Source: Membranihabitans maritimus
GTDB taxonomy: Bacteria; Bacteroidota; Bacteroidia; Chitinophagales; Saprospiraceae
Assembly (NCBI RefSeq): GCF_021729145.1
Contig: NZ_JAJSLW010000013.1
Span: forward strand, 81,724-145,723
DNA: 64,000 nucleotides
Direction: 5' to 3'
In this document: one piece after another, positions 1 through 11,200 of the stretch
How the letters are laid out: the number at the start of each line of letters is the position of its first letter
How positions within the stretch are numbered: the first letter of the stretch is position 1
Notes under the pieces: model-generated
Database searches by the model: none
The model's input: the letters and a program-made list of their open reading frames with translations, nothing else
What the model was told of the DNA's origin: nothing
Program-made: the position numbers and the translations under genes

Positions 1-1
1 T

Positions 2-559
2 TGGTATTTCTTTTACAGCAAAAATGGTGTAAAAAGCTACCTTAAATATCGGAATACAATGTCAAACAAAACCAATGACAAAAATATTAAGCTGGCGGCC
101 ATCGGTCCCGGTACGGCAACTTTTATGATTCAAAATGATCTCGTTTGTTCATTTGCAGGGGATGGTGGAACAGATCAGACCGAATCTGATTTTCTGGAAG
201 TAAGTAAAAATGATGATAGCATTCTCTTTTTCAGGGCCGAAAATTCTGCTAATCGCCTAATGAAAACGATCAAACCTTTCCGTAAGGTGCAATCGGTAAT
301 TGCATACGACAATGATATGGTACCTACTGTATTTCCCCCTGTAGACATTGTGGTGTTAACCAGTAGCAGGAATGCCCGTGCATTTCTAAAAGCAAACCCC
401 ACTCCAAAACAAAAAATTATAGCCATTGGCCATCCGACTTATGATACACTCTTGTCACTTTCCATTCCTTCAACAGATATAATTGTGGCTGAAGAACCCT
501 CTGAAGAAGGGATATTAAAAGCCTTACTTAAAATTATGAATAATAAGGATATAACTTAA
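2..559 (+). CDS. hemD: Uroporphyrinogen-III synthase, 3' part (5' end outside window)
   Basis: Closes and rearranges the linear tetrapyrrole hydroxymethylbilane to uroporphyrinogen III in the cytosolic haem pathway. The ATG at 59 is probably not the start: the same frame stays open to the left edge, and codons 2-58 encode a stretch with the motif SKNGVKSYL, which matches the conserved S-x-N-G-V segment of HemD. Downstream AAIGPGTA, VLTSSRNARAFL and IAIGHPTYDTL are the alternating strand and phosphate-contact motifs of the second and first lobes. About 185 residues are visible against some 220-250 in the family, so the first third lies outside the window. The gene is convergent with the esterase at 738-3062 and unrelated to the neighbouring utilisation loci. 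Family call fairly sure; 5' boundary is the window edge. Confidence 0.85.
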   Translation, partial: WYFFYSKNGVKSYLKYRNTMSNKTNDKNIKLAAIGPGTATFMIQNDLVCSFAGDGGTDQTESDFLEVSKNDDSILFFRAENSANRLMKTIKPFRKVQSVIAYDNDMVPTVFPPVDIVVLTSSRNARAFLKANPTPKQKIIAIGHPTYDTLLSLSIPSTDIIVAEEPSEEGILKALLKIMNNKDIT

Positions 560-737
560 TTATATTTATTTATGTAAAGATGTGAATACTATGGACAACA
601 ATCAAAAGCATTGACTATAGACACCAAAATTTAACCCCGGCAATTGGATCATCTTCTAAATTCATAAAATTCTATGGCTTCCACAATCAATGCAATTTGA
701 TTATTCCATTTATAATTTGTGAGATTATTATCTCCGC

Positions 738-3062
738 TCAATGGTCATTATATAATTTTCTTGTATCCTTCAAATAAATAGTTTGTACTTGTGGCATTTT
801 ATCAAAATTCCCATTATTGTCCCAGAGTTCTATTGAAACATCGTAGAAATATGAAGGAAGACCTTTTAGTAATTTCGTAAAAATACCGTCATCCTTTATA
901 AGATCCTTATTTTCTCCATTATCGTAAACCTCAAAAGATATCGATTCAGGTTCTGACTCCCAATTAACATGTTTAATATTTGCTTTCCCGGGATTAGGCT
1001 CAAGATTTATTCGCATTCTTTCGACACTACCTCCATCGTATGCTTTGATTTCAATGCTTTCTTCATTCAAAACTTGAAGCCATTGAACTTGTGGAGGAGT
1101 AATATCCTTTCCGGTAATTTCTATATTAACATATCCTCTCTTGACTATATGTTGTCCGCTTAATTTACCAGGAAGCCAGTACTCAATGTAAATCGGGATA
1201 TTTTGACCTTCCGGTATACTATTTGATAAAACAGTTTTAGAATATTTAAAAGCTCCACCAATATGATCATACTCTTGCCAACTGTCGGCTATCCTGATAT
1301 TGGTATTATTTTGATTCAAATATGGGCTAATTGAATAAGCAAATGTCCTTATAAGCTTGCCCTCTTCTTCTACCAAAATCTCAATGGTTTCGCCCGGGTT
1401 AGGAATACCATCTCCATTTCCAATTCCAACTAATTGATAGGTAGAATCTACAGCTGCTTTTACGACCGTCAACTCTTTTCCATCACCTATTTCAAAATCC
1501 AATATTTCATCCACAGGCTCTTTGAACCTGATGTCCAATTCATCATTCCAGGTATTTCCTTTCGAGTCTTTAAATAAAACACCCAGTTTACCTATTTCTG
1601 AATGCAGGTTATTGCTTTTTATTTGAAAAACTCCATCTACTGCTTTCTCTACACCTAATCTTAACTCGCCTACCATTCTACTGGAATGAATAACCACTAT
1701 ATCATCACTTATCGGATACAACTCCACGGAAACAGAATCAGTTTGAGAAAACCCCTTATTCAATGCTTTGATTGATACATTTACAGTATCTCCTGCGATA
1801 GCCCAATTGCCTTCTAAAATTGACCATGAAGAAACAACTATTTCTGGATCAGATAATGGTTTACCAATATATATTTCATGAATACTTCCGGTAGTTTCTA
1901 TCTCAAGAACCCCTTCAGAATCACTTTCGACCAGATAAACACGAGACTCCATTGTTCTTACATCCACATCGCGTATTTGATACTCTGTTTCTGCCTCATA
2001 AAAAGGAGCTGTTTTAACTTTTACAGACACATGCGTCATCAATTCTCCATCAGGTAAAAAATTTCGAACAGAAGATCTAAAACCAGTTTTTGAAACACGC
2101 TCCAAGATGGTAAACCCGGATTGATTTCGGGAGGATTCTACACTATATCCCCATACATTGAAACTTGGGTAAATATCAATATAATCCCATTGTTCCCGGA
2201 CGGGCAAAGGATTTTCGAATGCATTCATAATAAACTCAAACATTTCCCCTAGTCCACACGTAATGTGAGAGGCTTCATACATTTTGTACTGATAATGAGG
2301 TACTGCACTTTGCCAATACCGGTTAAAATCATTGTGATAGAATCGAAGACGGTCGCGGGTTCCATTGTGCATTCGCACACTTACTGACTTGAAATTATCA
2401 TACATTTCAGAATGCATATAAACAACCGGAAACTCTAAAGGACCTGCCTGAAATTCAGTTGATCCGCAAAAATTTCCGGCGGCACTTACCAAATCGGGAA
2501 ATTTTGCAGCCATCCAAAAAGTCATAAACCCTCCCATCGACAATCCTGAAACAGCCCGACACCTCCTGTCTTTCAACGTCTTGTAATGACCATCTATATA
2601 CCTTACCAATTCCAAAAAGTACTCTGGAAATTGACGAAATGAAGTTACTTTACTTATATTATAAGGTGTTAAATTCAACGGCTCATGTGTAAATTGATTC
2701 AATCCATCAACCTTGACGACTATAACATCATTGTTCGATACAAATTTTTCAATGTTATCACCATTATTTTCCTCACCTACATCGTAATCAGAATATCCAC
2801 TACCCATTGATCCAAAGTACCTTTGTGCCCAACCATGAAAAAAATAAATTACCGGATATTTCTTATCTGTATCAATGTCGTATTCAGGAGGTAAAAATAT
2901 TCTGTAAGATCGATTCGCTCCGAATACATGACTGTAATGATACTGATCTTTGATAATTACATCCGTCTTGTTTTGACCAGGCAAATCAAATGTTGATAAC
3001 AAGACAAAAAAGAAGGCCAGGTAACAAAGGCGAACACGACAAATTAATTCTGATAATATCAT
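738..3062 (-). CDS. Secreted alpha/beta-hydrolase esterase (esterase D / CE1-like) with long C-terminal region
   Basis: Probable exported carboxylic-ester hydrolase, 774 residues. An N-terminal hydrophobic segment (about 8-28) looks like a signal peptide. Residues about 40-285 form an esterase-D-type alpha/beta hydrolase: YFFHGWAQ carries the oxyanion region, GLSMGG the nucleophile elbow with Ser175, and Asp238 and His266 are plausible triad partners. The remaining 480 residues have short beta-rich segments resembling stacked Ig/FN3-like modules and no catalytic motif that I recognise; the C-terminus does not show a clear type IX sorting domain. It is the last gene of locus 1, 25 bases after the ceramidase-like gene, so it is probably co-transcribed. 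It may deacylate the same substrate that the neighbouring sulfatase desulfates. The substrate cannot be told from sequence. Confidence 0.72.
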   Translation of the reverse strand: MILSELICRVRLCYLAFFFVLLSTFDLPGQNKTDVIIKDQYHYSHVFGANRSYRIFLPPEYDIDTDKKYPVIYFFHGWAQRYFGSMGSGYSDYDVGEENNGDNIEKFVSNNDVIVVKVDGLNQFTHEPLNLTPYNISKVTSFRQFPEYFLELVRYIDGHYKTLKDRRCRAVSGLSMGGFMTFWMAAKFPDLVSAAGNFCGSTEFQAGPLEFPVVYMHSEMYDNFKSVSVRMHNGTRDRLRFYHNDFNRYWQSAVPHYQYKMYEASHITCGLGEMFEFIMNAFENPLPVREQWDYIDIYPSFNVWGYSVESSRNQSGFTILERVSKTGFRSSVRNFLPDGELMTHVSVKVKTAPFYEAETEYQIRDVDVRTMESRVYLVESDSEGVLEIETTGSIHEIYIGKPLSDPEIVVSSWSILEGNWAIAGDTVNVSIKALNKGFSQTDSVSVELYPISDDIVVIHSSRMVGELRLGVEKAVDGVFQIKSNNLHSEIGKLGVLFKDSKGNTWNDELDIRFKEPVDEILDFEIGDGKELTVVKAAVDSTYQLVGIGNGDGIPNPGETIEILVEEEGKLIRTFAYSISPYLNQNNTNIRIADSWQEYDHIGGAFKYSKTVLSNSIPEGQNIPIYIEYWLPGKLSGQHIVKRGYVNIEITGKDITPPQVQWLQVLNEESIEIKAYDGGSVERMRINLEPNPGKANIKHVNWESEPESISFEVYDNGENKDLIKDDGIFTKLLKGLPSYFYDVSIELWDNNGNFDKMPQVQTIYLKDTRKLYNDH

Positions 3063-3087
3063 AACCGATCAATTAGTTGAAAAATCA

Positions 3088-4557
3088 TCAATGCATTGTT
3101 TCAAAAAGATTAAGAATTTCCTTTTCTATCTTATCTGAGGCTGTCTTTTCAACCTTATTAACATATTGCCATGTCTCATACCCACCCAATCGATGTTGTT
3201 CAGGGGTTGGCAAATATCCAAATGCCCCATTAGCCAAACCTATAACAAAAGTATCCTTGTAAGGACTACTCGATTTAATCTCCAGCCCAATTTCAGCAAA
3301 TACCTCAAAAGGGATAGCCGCTATGCCGATATCATTGATCGAAAATGCTTGCAGCTCAATATGTACTGAATCGGGATATTCAGCTTCCATATCGAAAATA
3401 CGATGCATATACACTTTTTCGAGTCGATGAAACATAGGAATATCTCCATTATATGATCTTACCGCGGCCATATTTACTAATACCTGCGGATCCGCCCTTC
3501 TCACTTTCAAGGACATCTCTTTGATTTTAGAACCCAGGACTACTTCATCCTCAAAGGTCAGCTTTTGATATTCCTCAAAAACTTTATCGGCTACATCATC
3601 CGCAACATATTTGATTTTTTCATAATTAGGTAATCTTGTAGGAAGCTTGGAATAATCATTATTATTGATATCTCCTGATGTTCCATTTGTCATAATACCT
3701 ACAAAGGATGGTATTTGCTTTTCTGCTTCCAATAAAGTCATCATCCGATCGGCGAAGGCGGCAAAATAATCCGCTGATATATGCCCTTGAGGAACACCTC
3801 CTACATAATGCAGGGAATAGTTGGCTAACAATCCAATGGGCTTCCCTTCGATAGATTCGATTGCTAAAAATGAAACTTCCGGGTCAACAGGACCTGCCGG
3901 ATGTAATAAATCTGCGCTGTGACCAGGATTCATTCGTACAATTTCTTTCTGTCCCAAAGGGCTCATCACAGAATCTTTCATTATCCATCTTCGATTAAAT
4001 ACATGTTCCGGCACATCAATGCTACCAATTCCTATCCTGGCAAGTTGGCAGTTTTTCAGCGCTAAATGAACACCATCGACTATTCGTTTAACAACAAATG
4101 TCTGATATTCATCTAAATCTACCCCAGACCTCCATTCTTTTAGCTTATTCCCCACACCTCGGAGACTAACTGCGGAGTGTGTATGAGTAGCTGCCATCAA
4201 CACATGAGACCTGTGAATATTATATTCTTTTGCAAGAATAATCTTAGCTGCATCAAAAACTTCTTTACCAACACTTACATTGTCTACTATAACGAAAAAT
4301 AGTTTTTGGATCCCATCATCCAAAACTAGTGTTCTCACCTGCAAGGGATCATGTATATAGGTTGCTATAGGTGAATTGTATCCCCCTACCACACGATGGC
4401 CGAGAAATGGTGTAATATCGACTATGGAAGCACCTGCATTAAAACTATTGTTCTGTGCTTTGGAACCTTGCGCAATAAAAAAGATTATAAACATACTATA
4501 TATCAGCGTATTCCATTTAAATGAATTAAACTTCAAATCTACCATTTTAAATACCAT
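3088..4557 (-). CDS. Neutral/alkaline ceramidase-like secreted hydrolase
   Basis: Resembles the N-terminal domain of neutral ceramidases (PF04734), zinc amidohydrolases that cleave N-acyl bonds of sphingolipids; many bacterial members next to sugar-utilisation genes are uncharacterised. Motifs: AGASIVDITP near residue 41, the zinc-site segment ATHTHS (His125 and His127), NYSLHYVGG and TNGTSGDIN. At 489 residues it lacks the C-terminal domain of full-length ceramidases (around 650-750 residues). A hydrophobic segment at about 15-33 ending in SKAQ is a signal peptide. Met1 or Met5 may be the start. It lies between the sulfatase and the esterase of locus 1, 303 bases downstream of the sulfatase. 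Fold assignment is sure; ceramide as substrate is not, and another amide or ester is possible. Confidence 0.75.
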   Translation of the reverse strand: MVFKMVDLKFNSFKWNTLIYSMFIIFFIAQGSKAQNNSFNAGASIVDITPFLGHRVVGGYNSPIATYIHDPLQVRTLVLDDGIQKLFFVIVDNVSVGKEVFDAAKIILAKEYNIHRSHVLMAATHTHSAVSLRGVGNKLKEWRSGVDLDEYQTFVVKRIVDGVHLALKNCQLARIGIGSIDVPEHVFNRRWIMKDSVMSPLGQKEIVRMNPGHSADLLHPAGPVDPEVSFLAIESIEGKPIGLLANYSLHYVGGVPQGHISADYFAAFADRMMTLLEAEKQIPSFVGIMTNGTSGDINNNDYSKLPTRLPNYEKIKYVADDVADKVFEEYQKLTFEDEVVLGSKIKEMSLKVRRADPQVLVNMAAVRSYNGDIPMFHRLEKVYMHRIFDMEAEYPDSVHIELQAFSINDIGIAAIPFEVFAEIGLEIKSSSPYKDTFVIGLANGAFGYLPTPEQHRLGGYETWQYVNKVEKTASDKIEKEILNLFETMH

Positions 4558-4860
4558 GTTTGCTTTATAAAATTTTACTTAATTTAGAAATACCATCACA
4601 AATTTTGGCACAAAAAAAGTGAGTGCAATGAAAAATTTATTTAGCCCCAAAAACCTGTTCATCGAACATTCTGCAAGAACAAAACATAATTATAACTGGA
4701 AGAACATACGTTTTGGGTCAAAAGTGAAAACTTCATTTCTCGTGGCACTCAACGTTAAGTCAATTTTCTTTTCCGGACTCACATATTCTTTTTTGAAATT
4801 ACCATAATCAGTGAAATAGTGATTATCATTAGTTGATTTACTTACCATATATTACAATTT
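4558..4860. other. 303-base gap inside locus 1, no gene seen
   Basis: This AT-rich gap separates the sulfatase stop from the ceramidase-like start. A 62-codon open frame on the plus strand (4619-4807) has no recognisable motif and runs against all neighbours. The gap is long compared with the other spacings of locus 1, so a separate promoter for the ceramidase and esterase genes may lie here, but I see no convincing Bacteroidota promoter consensus. Confidence 0.4.
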
Positions 4861-6555
4861 CTACTCTATGAGTAGCTTTTCGCTCCATGTCACAACACCT
4901 GATTTCTTAGCCCAAGTTATCCATAATGCTTCCAACTTATTGACCTTTTCGGGCATTTGTGTCGCCAGATTAATGGTTTCGCTCCTGTCAGATTCTAAAT
5001 CATAAAGTTCCCAGTCAAATTCTGCATCTTGTTCCCATTTGGATACTAATTTATATTTACCCTTTCTTATAGCTTTGTTACCTTCGTGTTCCCAGCATAT
5101 AATCCTTTCAGGCAAATTAAAATTATCAAATGCAGGTCTTAAGCTTACACCTTCCATCTCTATTATGGAATTTTCTTTAAATATTCTTGGATAGTCAGCT
5201 TCAGCAACATCAATACAGGTAGCCATAATATCTATTACGTGTGCGGGTTGATTTCTGAATTCACTTTTAGCCTTAATTCCATCTGGCCAATGCACTATCA
5301 GAGGTGTAGAAATTCCACCTTCATGTACCCAGTGCTTATACATCCTAAACGGAGTATTGCTTGTATTCGCCCAGGACTTTCCATATCCAAGATACGTATT
5401 TTCACTTCCGGGCTGCAGGCCTTTCCCTATAAGCACTGGTCTTCCGTCACGTGTATACTTCGGAACATAATCCTTCTGAATCTCATCATTCTCCATGGGC
5501 TTTAATTCAGCCATGTCAACATCTTTATGGAAAGGTTGGATTATGTCAGAAAACCCAAATTCTTCTGCACATCCCCCATTATCCTGTAAAAATAAAACCA
5601 GGGTATTCTCTATTATTCCTTTCTTTTCAAGCGAATTCATAATTCTGCCGATGCCCTGATCAATACAATCAATCATGGCAGCATAGACCTCCATTAGTGA
5701 ACTATACCAATCCTTTAGTTCGACTTCTTCCCAGTCAGGAATGCCATCCTCTTCTGACAAAACCCATTCGGGTTTAACCAAACCCATTTCGAGCATTCGC
5801 TGATATTTTTCCTGTCGAAGTTTATCCCAGCCGGCATCAAACTGTCCTTTATATTTTGCAATATCCTCTGGTTTAGCGTGCATTGGCCAATGAGCACCCG
5901 TATATGCCATGTAAATGAAAAATGGACGATTACTTTTATGATCTTCTATAAATTCTACGGCTTTGTCGGATATAGCGTCTGTATAATAAAAATCTTCTTT
6001 GGGGTAGATATATTCATTATTGTACGCTAAAGTTACCGGATCATAAAAGCTTCCAGCACCGGTAATGGTGCCAAAGAACTTATCAAACCCCCTTTGCAAT
6101 GGCCAGTTATGCTTTGGAGGATTCGTATTTGGAAGATCTGCAGGAGTTATATGCCATTTTCCGGACATATATGTTGAATATCCTACTCCTTTTAATACTT
6201 CTGCAATGGTCACAGCATTTCTGCTCAAATCACCACTATAACCTTCTCTTCCGAGATTGCCTGTCATATGACCTATTCCTGCCTGATGGGAGTATAATCC
6301 AGTCAATAAAGAGGCCCTGGTAGGACAACAACGCCCCGTATTATAAAACTGGGTAAATCGCAAACCATTTGCAGCTAAACCATCAAGAACTGGTGTCTTT
6401 ATAGGTCCTCCATAGCATCCAATATCGGAATAGCCCATATCATCTGTCATAATGAGGATAATGTTGGGTTGAAGATTCTCTTCCTTAGACGATTTGCAGG
6501 CAGTACATACAAATACACCTATAAAGAATAAAAATTTGAAACCTAATTTCACCAT
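4861..6555 (-). CDS. Sulfatase lipoprotein, formylglycine type (family S1)
   Basis: Predicted arylsulfatase-type enzyme that removes sulfate esters from a carbohydrate or glycoconjugate. Lipoprotein signal with lipobox CTAC (Cys20). Asp38 and Asp39 in MTDD are calcium ligands. The maturation motif is C-C-P-T-R (76-80), so Cys76 is the residue expected to become formylglycine; a second Cys follows directly. SGKWH and YMAYTGAHWPMH are further family motifs, and QDNGG carries metal-site residues. Length 564 fits the S1 family and the pattern resembles subfamily S1_4, which I cannot confirm. Its first codons overlap the last seven bases of the SusD gene, so translation is probably coupled. Lipidation and the neighbouring SusD suggest a cell-surface or periplasmic location. 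Confidence 0.88.
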   Translation of the reverse strand: MVKLGFKFLFFIGVFVCTACKSSKEENLQPNIILIMTDDMGYSDIGCYGGPIKTPVLDGLAANGLRFTQFYNTGRCCPTRASLLTGLYSHQAGIGHMTGNLGREGYSGDLSRNAVTIAEVLKGVGYSTYMSGKWHITPADLPNTNPPKHNWPLQRGFDKFFGTITGAGSFYDPVTLAYNNEYIYPKEDFYYTDAISDKAVEFIEDHKSNRPFFIYMAYTGAHWPMHAKPEDIAKYKGQFDAGWDKLRQEKYQRMLEMGLVKPEWVLSEEDGIPDWEEVELKDWYSSLMEVYAAMIDCIDQGIGRIMNSLEKKGIIENTLVLFLQDNGGCAEEFGFSDIIQPFHKDVDMAELKPMENDEIQKDYVPKYTRDGRPVLIGKGLQPGSENTYLGYGKSWANTSNTPFRMYKHWVHEGGISTPLIVHWPDGIKAKSEFRNQPAHVIDIMATCIDVAEADYPRIFKENSIIEMEGVSLRPAFDNFNLPERIICWEHEGNKAIRKGKYKLVSKWEQDAEFDWELYDLESDRSETINLATQMPEKVNKLEALWITWAKKSGVVTWSEKLLIE

Positions 6556-8252
6556 CCGGGATTCTGAGTCAAATTAGGATTTAAAGTAATTTCCTCAGAA
6601 GGTATCGGGCTCAAATAATCCTGGTTTTCTCTAAATTGATACCCGTTATCAAGTGCCTGTTGGAAAAAATCAATCAATCCGTTTTCATCTAGGGAAGGAT
6701 TCAAATTTGGAAACTCAGATTCTTTAAAGGGATATCCTTTGGGTCTTTGTCCTTTAAATAACATATGAGCTGCCCATCTTTTGTAATCGTTTGCCCGATG
6801 TCCTTCCAGGGCCAGTTCTACTCTTCGCTCCCTTCGAATTTCATACAATTCATTGCTGATTGGGTATCCGTAGTCCAACCAATTTGGATCATCAAGTTGA
6901 TTATTAACTGAAAAGTCAGGCATACCTACTCTGCTTCTTAGTTTATTTAGTGCTTCATAGGCTACCTCACCTGTGGATTCAAAAAGTGCTTCAGCATAAT
7001 TCAACAATACCTCCCCATATCGAAAGTAGATATAACCAGTTTCACTGTTACCTCCTCCGTCCTGACCTGCCCCCGGAGAATACGGATTTGAACCTTTTTT
7101 AATTTGAAAGCCGGTTGTATTTAAAGTTAGCCCATTACCATCTATTCTAGGTTTCCCAAAAACCGTATTAGTTGAAGCTACCATCAATGCACCCGGTGTC
7201 CAGATAGTGGCCTTAAACCTTGGGTCGACAGAATGTTCTAACTGAGATAAAAAGTCATTTCCTTTATTTACTTCAGCCAGTTCACTATAATCGATGGGAT
7301 TATTGTCCACTCCAAGATACTGAGAGACCAACGACCATGTCACTCCTCTCTCCCCCGGCCGGGTAATCGTCGAATATTGCATATCATTACTAAACCCGTC
7401 GCTAATACTGTAAGCTCTATACATAAACACCTCTGGATTACCTGACATATCATCAGCTCCGAACATTTCATAATAATCAGGATGAAGCCCCACAGTATAT
7501 CCCTCACCCAATAACTCCTCTGTTGCTTCAATACAAACCTGAAAATATTTATTAGGATCGGCCCCTGGAGTACCAAATTCTGTTCCTGCATGATATTTTT
7601 GCCAAGTGCCTTCGTATAGTGATATTCTTGATATGAATGCCAGGGCAACTTCTTTATTTATCCTTAAATTACCGACTTCTGATCGATATTTAAGATAATC
7701 CTTTGCTTTATATAAATCGTTAAGTATAGAATCTACAATAATGGTTCGATTTTCCCTTTGTCCATATAATTGTTCCTCAGAATCACTGAACAGTTGAGTA
7801 TTCACCCATGGTACATCCCCGTATTTTTTTACTAATTCAAAATAGTACCATGCTCTGAAAAAATGTGCTTCTCCAAGAAAATGTTTATAGGATTCAAATT
7901 CATCCTGACACTTACGATAGTTATCAAAAAAGATATTAACACCCCGTACATTGGCCCAGTCATTAACCCATCTTCCTCCAATAATTCCCCTATCACCATT
8001 CATTTCTGCATTGGGAGTGGCAAGTATCATGTTATCAGAATTATTAATTTCATAACCAATCCCATTATCCCATTGACGATGGGTGGGTAAAGTTTGATAA
8101 AATTGAATGATATAATTTTCAAGGTCACTACTTGTGTTCCAGTAGGACTCAGCGCCTATAGCATCTAATGGCGGCCTATCTAAAAAGGAATCATCACAGG
8201 AAAAGTAAAAAATGAATATAAACCAACTGATATATATTAATGAGTTTTTCAT
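6549..8252 (-). CDS. SusD/RagB-family nutrient-binding outer-membrane lipoprotein (locus 1)
   Basis: Surface glycan-binding partner of the TonB-dependent transporter encoded just upstream. The reading frame is open to 8279 (GTG), but the ATG at 8252 is preferred because it directly begins a lipoprotein signal with FSC as lipobox, followed by the usual SusD opening DSFLDRPPLD. RIRRERRVELALEGHR-type text near the C-terminal third and the ending QNPGW are typical SusD signatures. Length about 567 residues fits the family. It starts 23 bases after the SusC stop and overlaps the sulfatase start. It resembles the SusD of locus 3 more than those of loci 2 and 4, for example in the shared GTW-KYHAG segment. 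The bound glycan is unknown. Confidence 0.92.
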   Translation of the reverse strand: MKNSLIYISWFIFIFYFSCDDSFLDRPPLDAIGAESYWNTSSDLENYIIQFYQTLPTHRQWDNGIGYEINNSDNMILATPNAEMNGDRGIIGGRWVNDWANVRGVNIFFDNYRKCQDEFESYKHFLGEAHFFRAWYYFELVKKYGDVPWVNTQLFSDSEEQLYGQRENRTIIVDSILNDLYKAKDYLKYRSEVGNLRINKEVALAFISRISLYEGTWQKYHAGTEFGTPGADPNKYFQVCIEATEELLGEGYTVGLHPDYYEMFGADDMSGNPEVFMYRAYSISDGFSNDMQYSTITRPGERGVTWSLVSQYLGVDNNPIDYSELAEVNKGNDFLSQLEHSVDPRFKATIWTPGALMVASTNTVFGKPRIDGNGLTLNTTGFQIKKGSNPYSPGAGQDGGGNSETGYIYFRYGEVLLNYAEALFESTGEVAYEALNKLRSRVGMPDFSVNNQLDDPNWLDYGYPISNELYEIRRERRVELALEGHRANDYKRWAAHMLFKGQRPKGYPFKESEFPNLNPSLDENGLIDFFQQALDNGYQFRENQDYLSPIPSEEITLNPNLTQNPGW

Positions 8253-8275
8253 AGCAAATAAAGTTTTTATTGTAT

Positions 8276-11200
8276 TCACAAAGAGATGGTTAAACCAAGA
8301 GAATAAACTTGTTCTGAGCCGTAAGTCAGACCTGCTCCGTAGGTGCCTAATGCAGCCGGATCAATGCCTTTCATTAATTCAGAAAACGTAATCAAATTTT
8401 CTCCTGACAAATAAATTCTAAAGTTGCTTATCCTTAATTTTTCCAATAGTCCAGCATTTAGTGAATATCCTATCTGGACATTCTGGAGCCTCACGTATGA
8501 AGCATCGACTAAATATCTTGTAGAAGGAAATCTGTTTTTGGAATTCTGGCCAGGGTCGTTATAGATTTTTGGCCAAAAAGCATCAAGATTTATATTCGCA
8601 TCTCCTTCATACAATCCAACATATTTATCTCCGGGTTGGTCCCTGAAATAATCTAAATGTTCTGGTGTAAGGGTTGTAAAAGGAAGTCGATCGATTCCCC
8701 AAAACCGAGTATTACTATTAGCAGATCCAAACATAAAATCCCTTTTAGCAGTACCCTTTATCAAAAATGAAAAATCAATATCCTTAAAATTAATTCCCCC
8801 ACTGATGCCATATTGATACCTGGGACTATTATTCCCTATTATTGAAAGGTCGCCATGGTTATCCGTTGAGTTTGCTCCTGGATTTACAGAACCGTCTCCG
8901 TTTATGTCTTCATATTTTAAATCACCGGTATTCCAGCTATTAAAAAGAAAAGAGAGATTGATTTGCTCCGTGTACATATCTACTTCTTCCTGGGTCTGAA
9001 ATAATTCATGTGCAGTATAACCCCATATTTCTCCTACTTCTTTACCTGCATACCAGCTGGTAATTAAGCCGGAAGGATTTAAATATTGAGTAACTTTTGA
9101 TTTTACATCACTGATATTCAATCCTATAAACCAATCAAAACTACTATTTTTGATTTTTTGAACCCATCTAGCTGACAACTCCCAGCCTATTGACTCCATT
9201 GTCGCATTATTGGACTGGGGCACATTTGTCCCAATAATACCCGGTACGGGTTCCGAAGGACCGATCATGTTTTCGGTCACTCTTTTATAAAAATCAAAAC
9301 TTGCATTCAACCTATGATTTAAAAATGATACATCCATTCCAGCATTGGCGTTCGTGGCTGTTTCCCAGGTCAAATATGGACTTACTAGACTCGGAATAGA
9401 TGTATAACCTATTGATCTACCGGCACCAGGTGTAAAAATCCAATCCAATTGACCGGTTTCTAAAGGGATAAGGGCCAGGTCACTATATGCGGCCACTTGT
9501 TGATTTCCGAGCTGCCCCCAGGATGCCCTTAATTTTAAAGTGTTAACGCTTTTTCCTAGATTACCCCAAAAACGTTCTTTATCCATATTCCATCCTGCAG
9601 AAAAAGAGGGGAAAAACCCCCAACGGTTGCCCTCTTGAAACCTGGAGGTCCCGTCATAACGTGCGTTAGCTTCCAAAAGATACTTTTCCTTATAATTATA
9701 TTTGATCCTTGAAAAATAGCCCTGTGTGGACCAATGAGACAATGCCTCACTGGAAATAGCATCCCCAGTCGCAGTTTCCAACGATTGAACATTCTGAACA
9801 ACAAGATTTGTTTTCTGGACCTGCATAAAATGATTTTTACTATACTCATATTGTATACCTGCCATAGCAGAAAAATTATGACTATCTTTTAGACTTATAT
9901 CATATTGAGCATAGACATTGGATACCCAGTAATAACTGTTGGTCTGAGATTGACGGATCATATTAGGGACAGTATATGATACCGGAACAGGGTTTTGATT
10001 TAGATCATGATTATACATGGTCAGATTCTTTTCTGTACCATCAATCCCGGTCGACTGATATGCAAAATCACCATAAATCTTTCCGTTTTTAAAAGGTCTT
10101 ATCTCTGTAGCTAAAGTATGCCAGTTTTCAGTAGTTTCAAATCGATTTGTACCCCTGTATAATAAATCCGGAACAAAAGATCCTGTGTAATATCCATATC
10201 CATCATACAATGCCTGGGTAGGAATAGTACGGGAAAGTTGCCTAAAAGTAGATGCATAAGTAGCATCCCCCTGAGGTAAACCTCCATTGTATTTCTCCCT
10301 TGGACTTCTGACAAAACGGGTTTCATACCTGAAGTCCATCCAGTCTGTTATTTCTGCACTTATTTTTCCCAAAATGTTAAATCTTTTATAGGAATCTGCT
10401 CCATAATTGATCATTCCATTTTGGTCTAAGAAACTACCAGAGAAGTAAAAGGTAGATTTATTGGTCAATCCCCCTCTGACTGAAAGATTGTGCCGCTGAC
10501 TATTGCTGTTACCAAAATACACATCCATCCAATCATAATCAGCATGACCACTTCCGCTGTCCCATGTTCCATTGTCAATATTGGCAGTAGTTTCAAAATG
10601 AGTTGCGTCCGGTAAAGAAAATTGCTTCAGATAGTCCCAATCTTGATTCTGATAGGCTATTATCCGATCAACATAGTCATTCGAATACGATCTTCCGCCC
10701 CAATTATCGCCTGCTTCATTTAGAACCCTGGCAAAGGTATAGGAATCCAACAGATCCGGTAGGTTGTTTGGATAACCAATAGACATGTTATTGGAATATG
10801 TAATTTCCAATTTATCACTTCCACCTCCTCCTTTGGTGGTAATTAAAATAACACCGAAAGGGGCCCTTGCTCCATAAATAGCTGAAGCCGCTGCATCTTT
10901 TAAAATGGATATCGATTCAATATCATTGGGATTCAACAAATCCATATTTCCAGGAAATCCATCAATCAACACATAGGGGCTCCCTCCGTTTAACGATCCG
11001 ACTCCTCTAATATTTATACCTAATGAAGCTCCTGGTTCATAGCCATTTCTTCCTGCTTCAATTTGTAAGCCCGGCGCTTGCCCCTCCAAAACCTGTGAAA
11101 CTGTACTGACAGGCCTATTCTCCATTTGATCTTCTGAAATCACATCCACTGCACCCGTTATATTAACTTTTTTCTGTGTCCCATACCCCACAACCACTAC

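Noticed and set aside
4619..4807. Plus-strand 62-codon frame in the gap of locus 1
   Set aside because: Short, TTG/GTG-type start, no motif, antisense to the operon; taken as chance.
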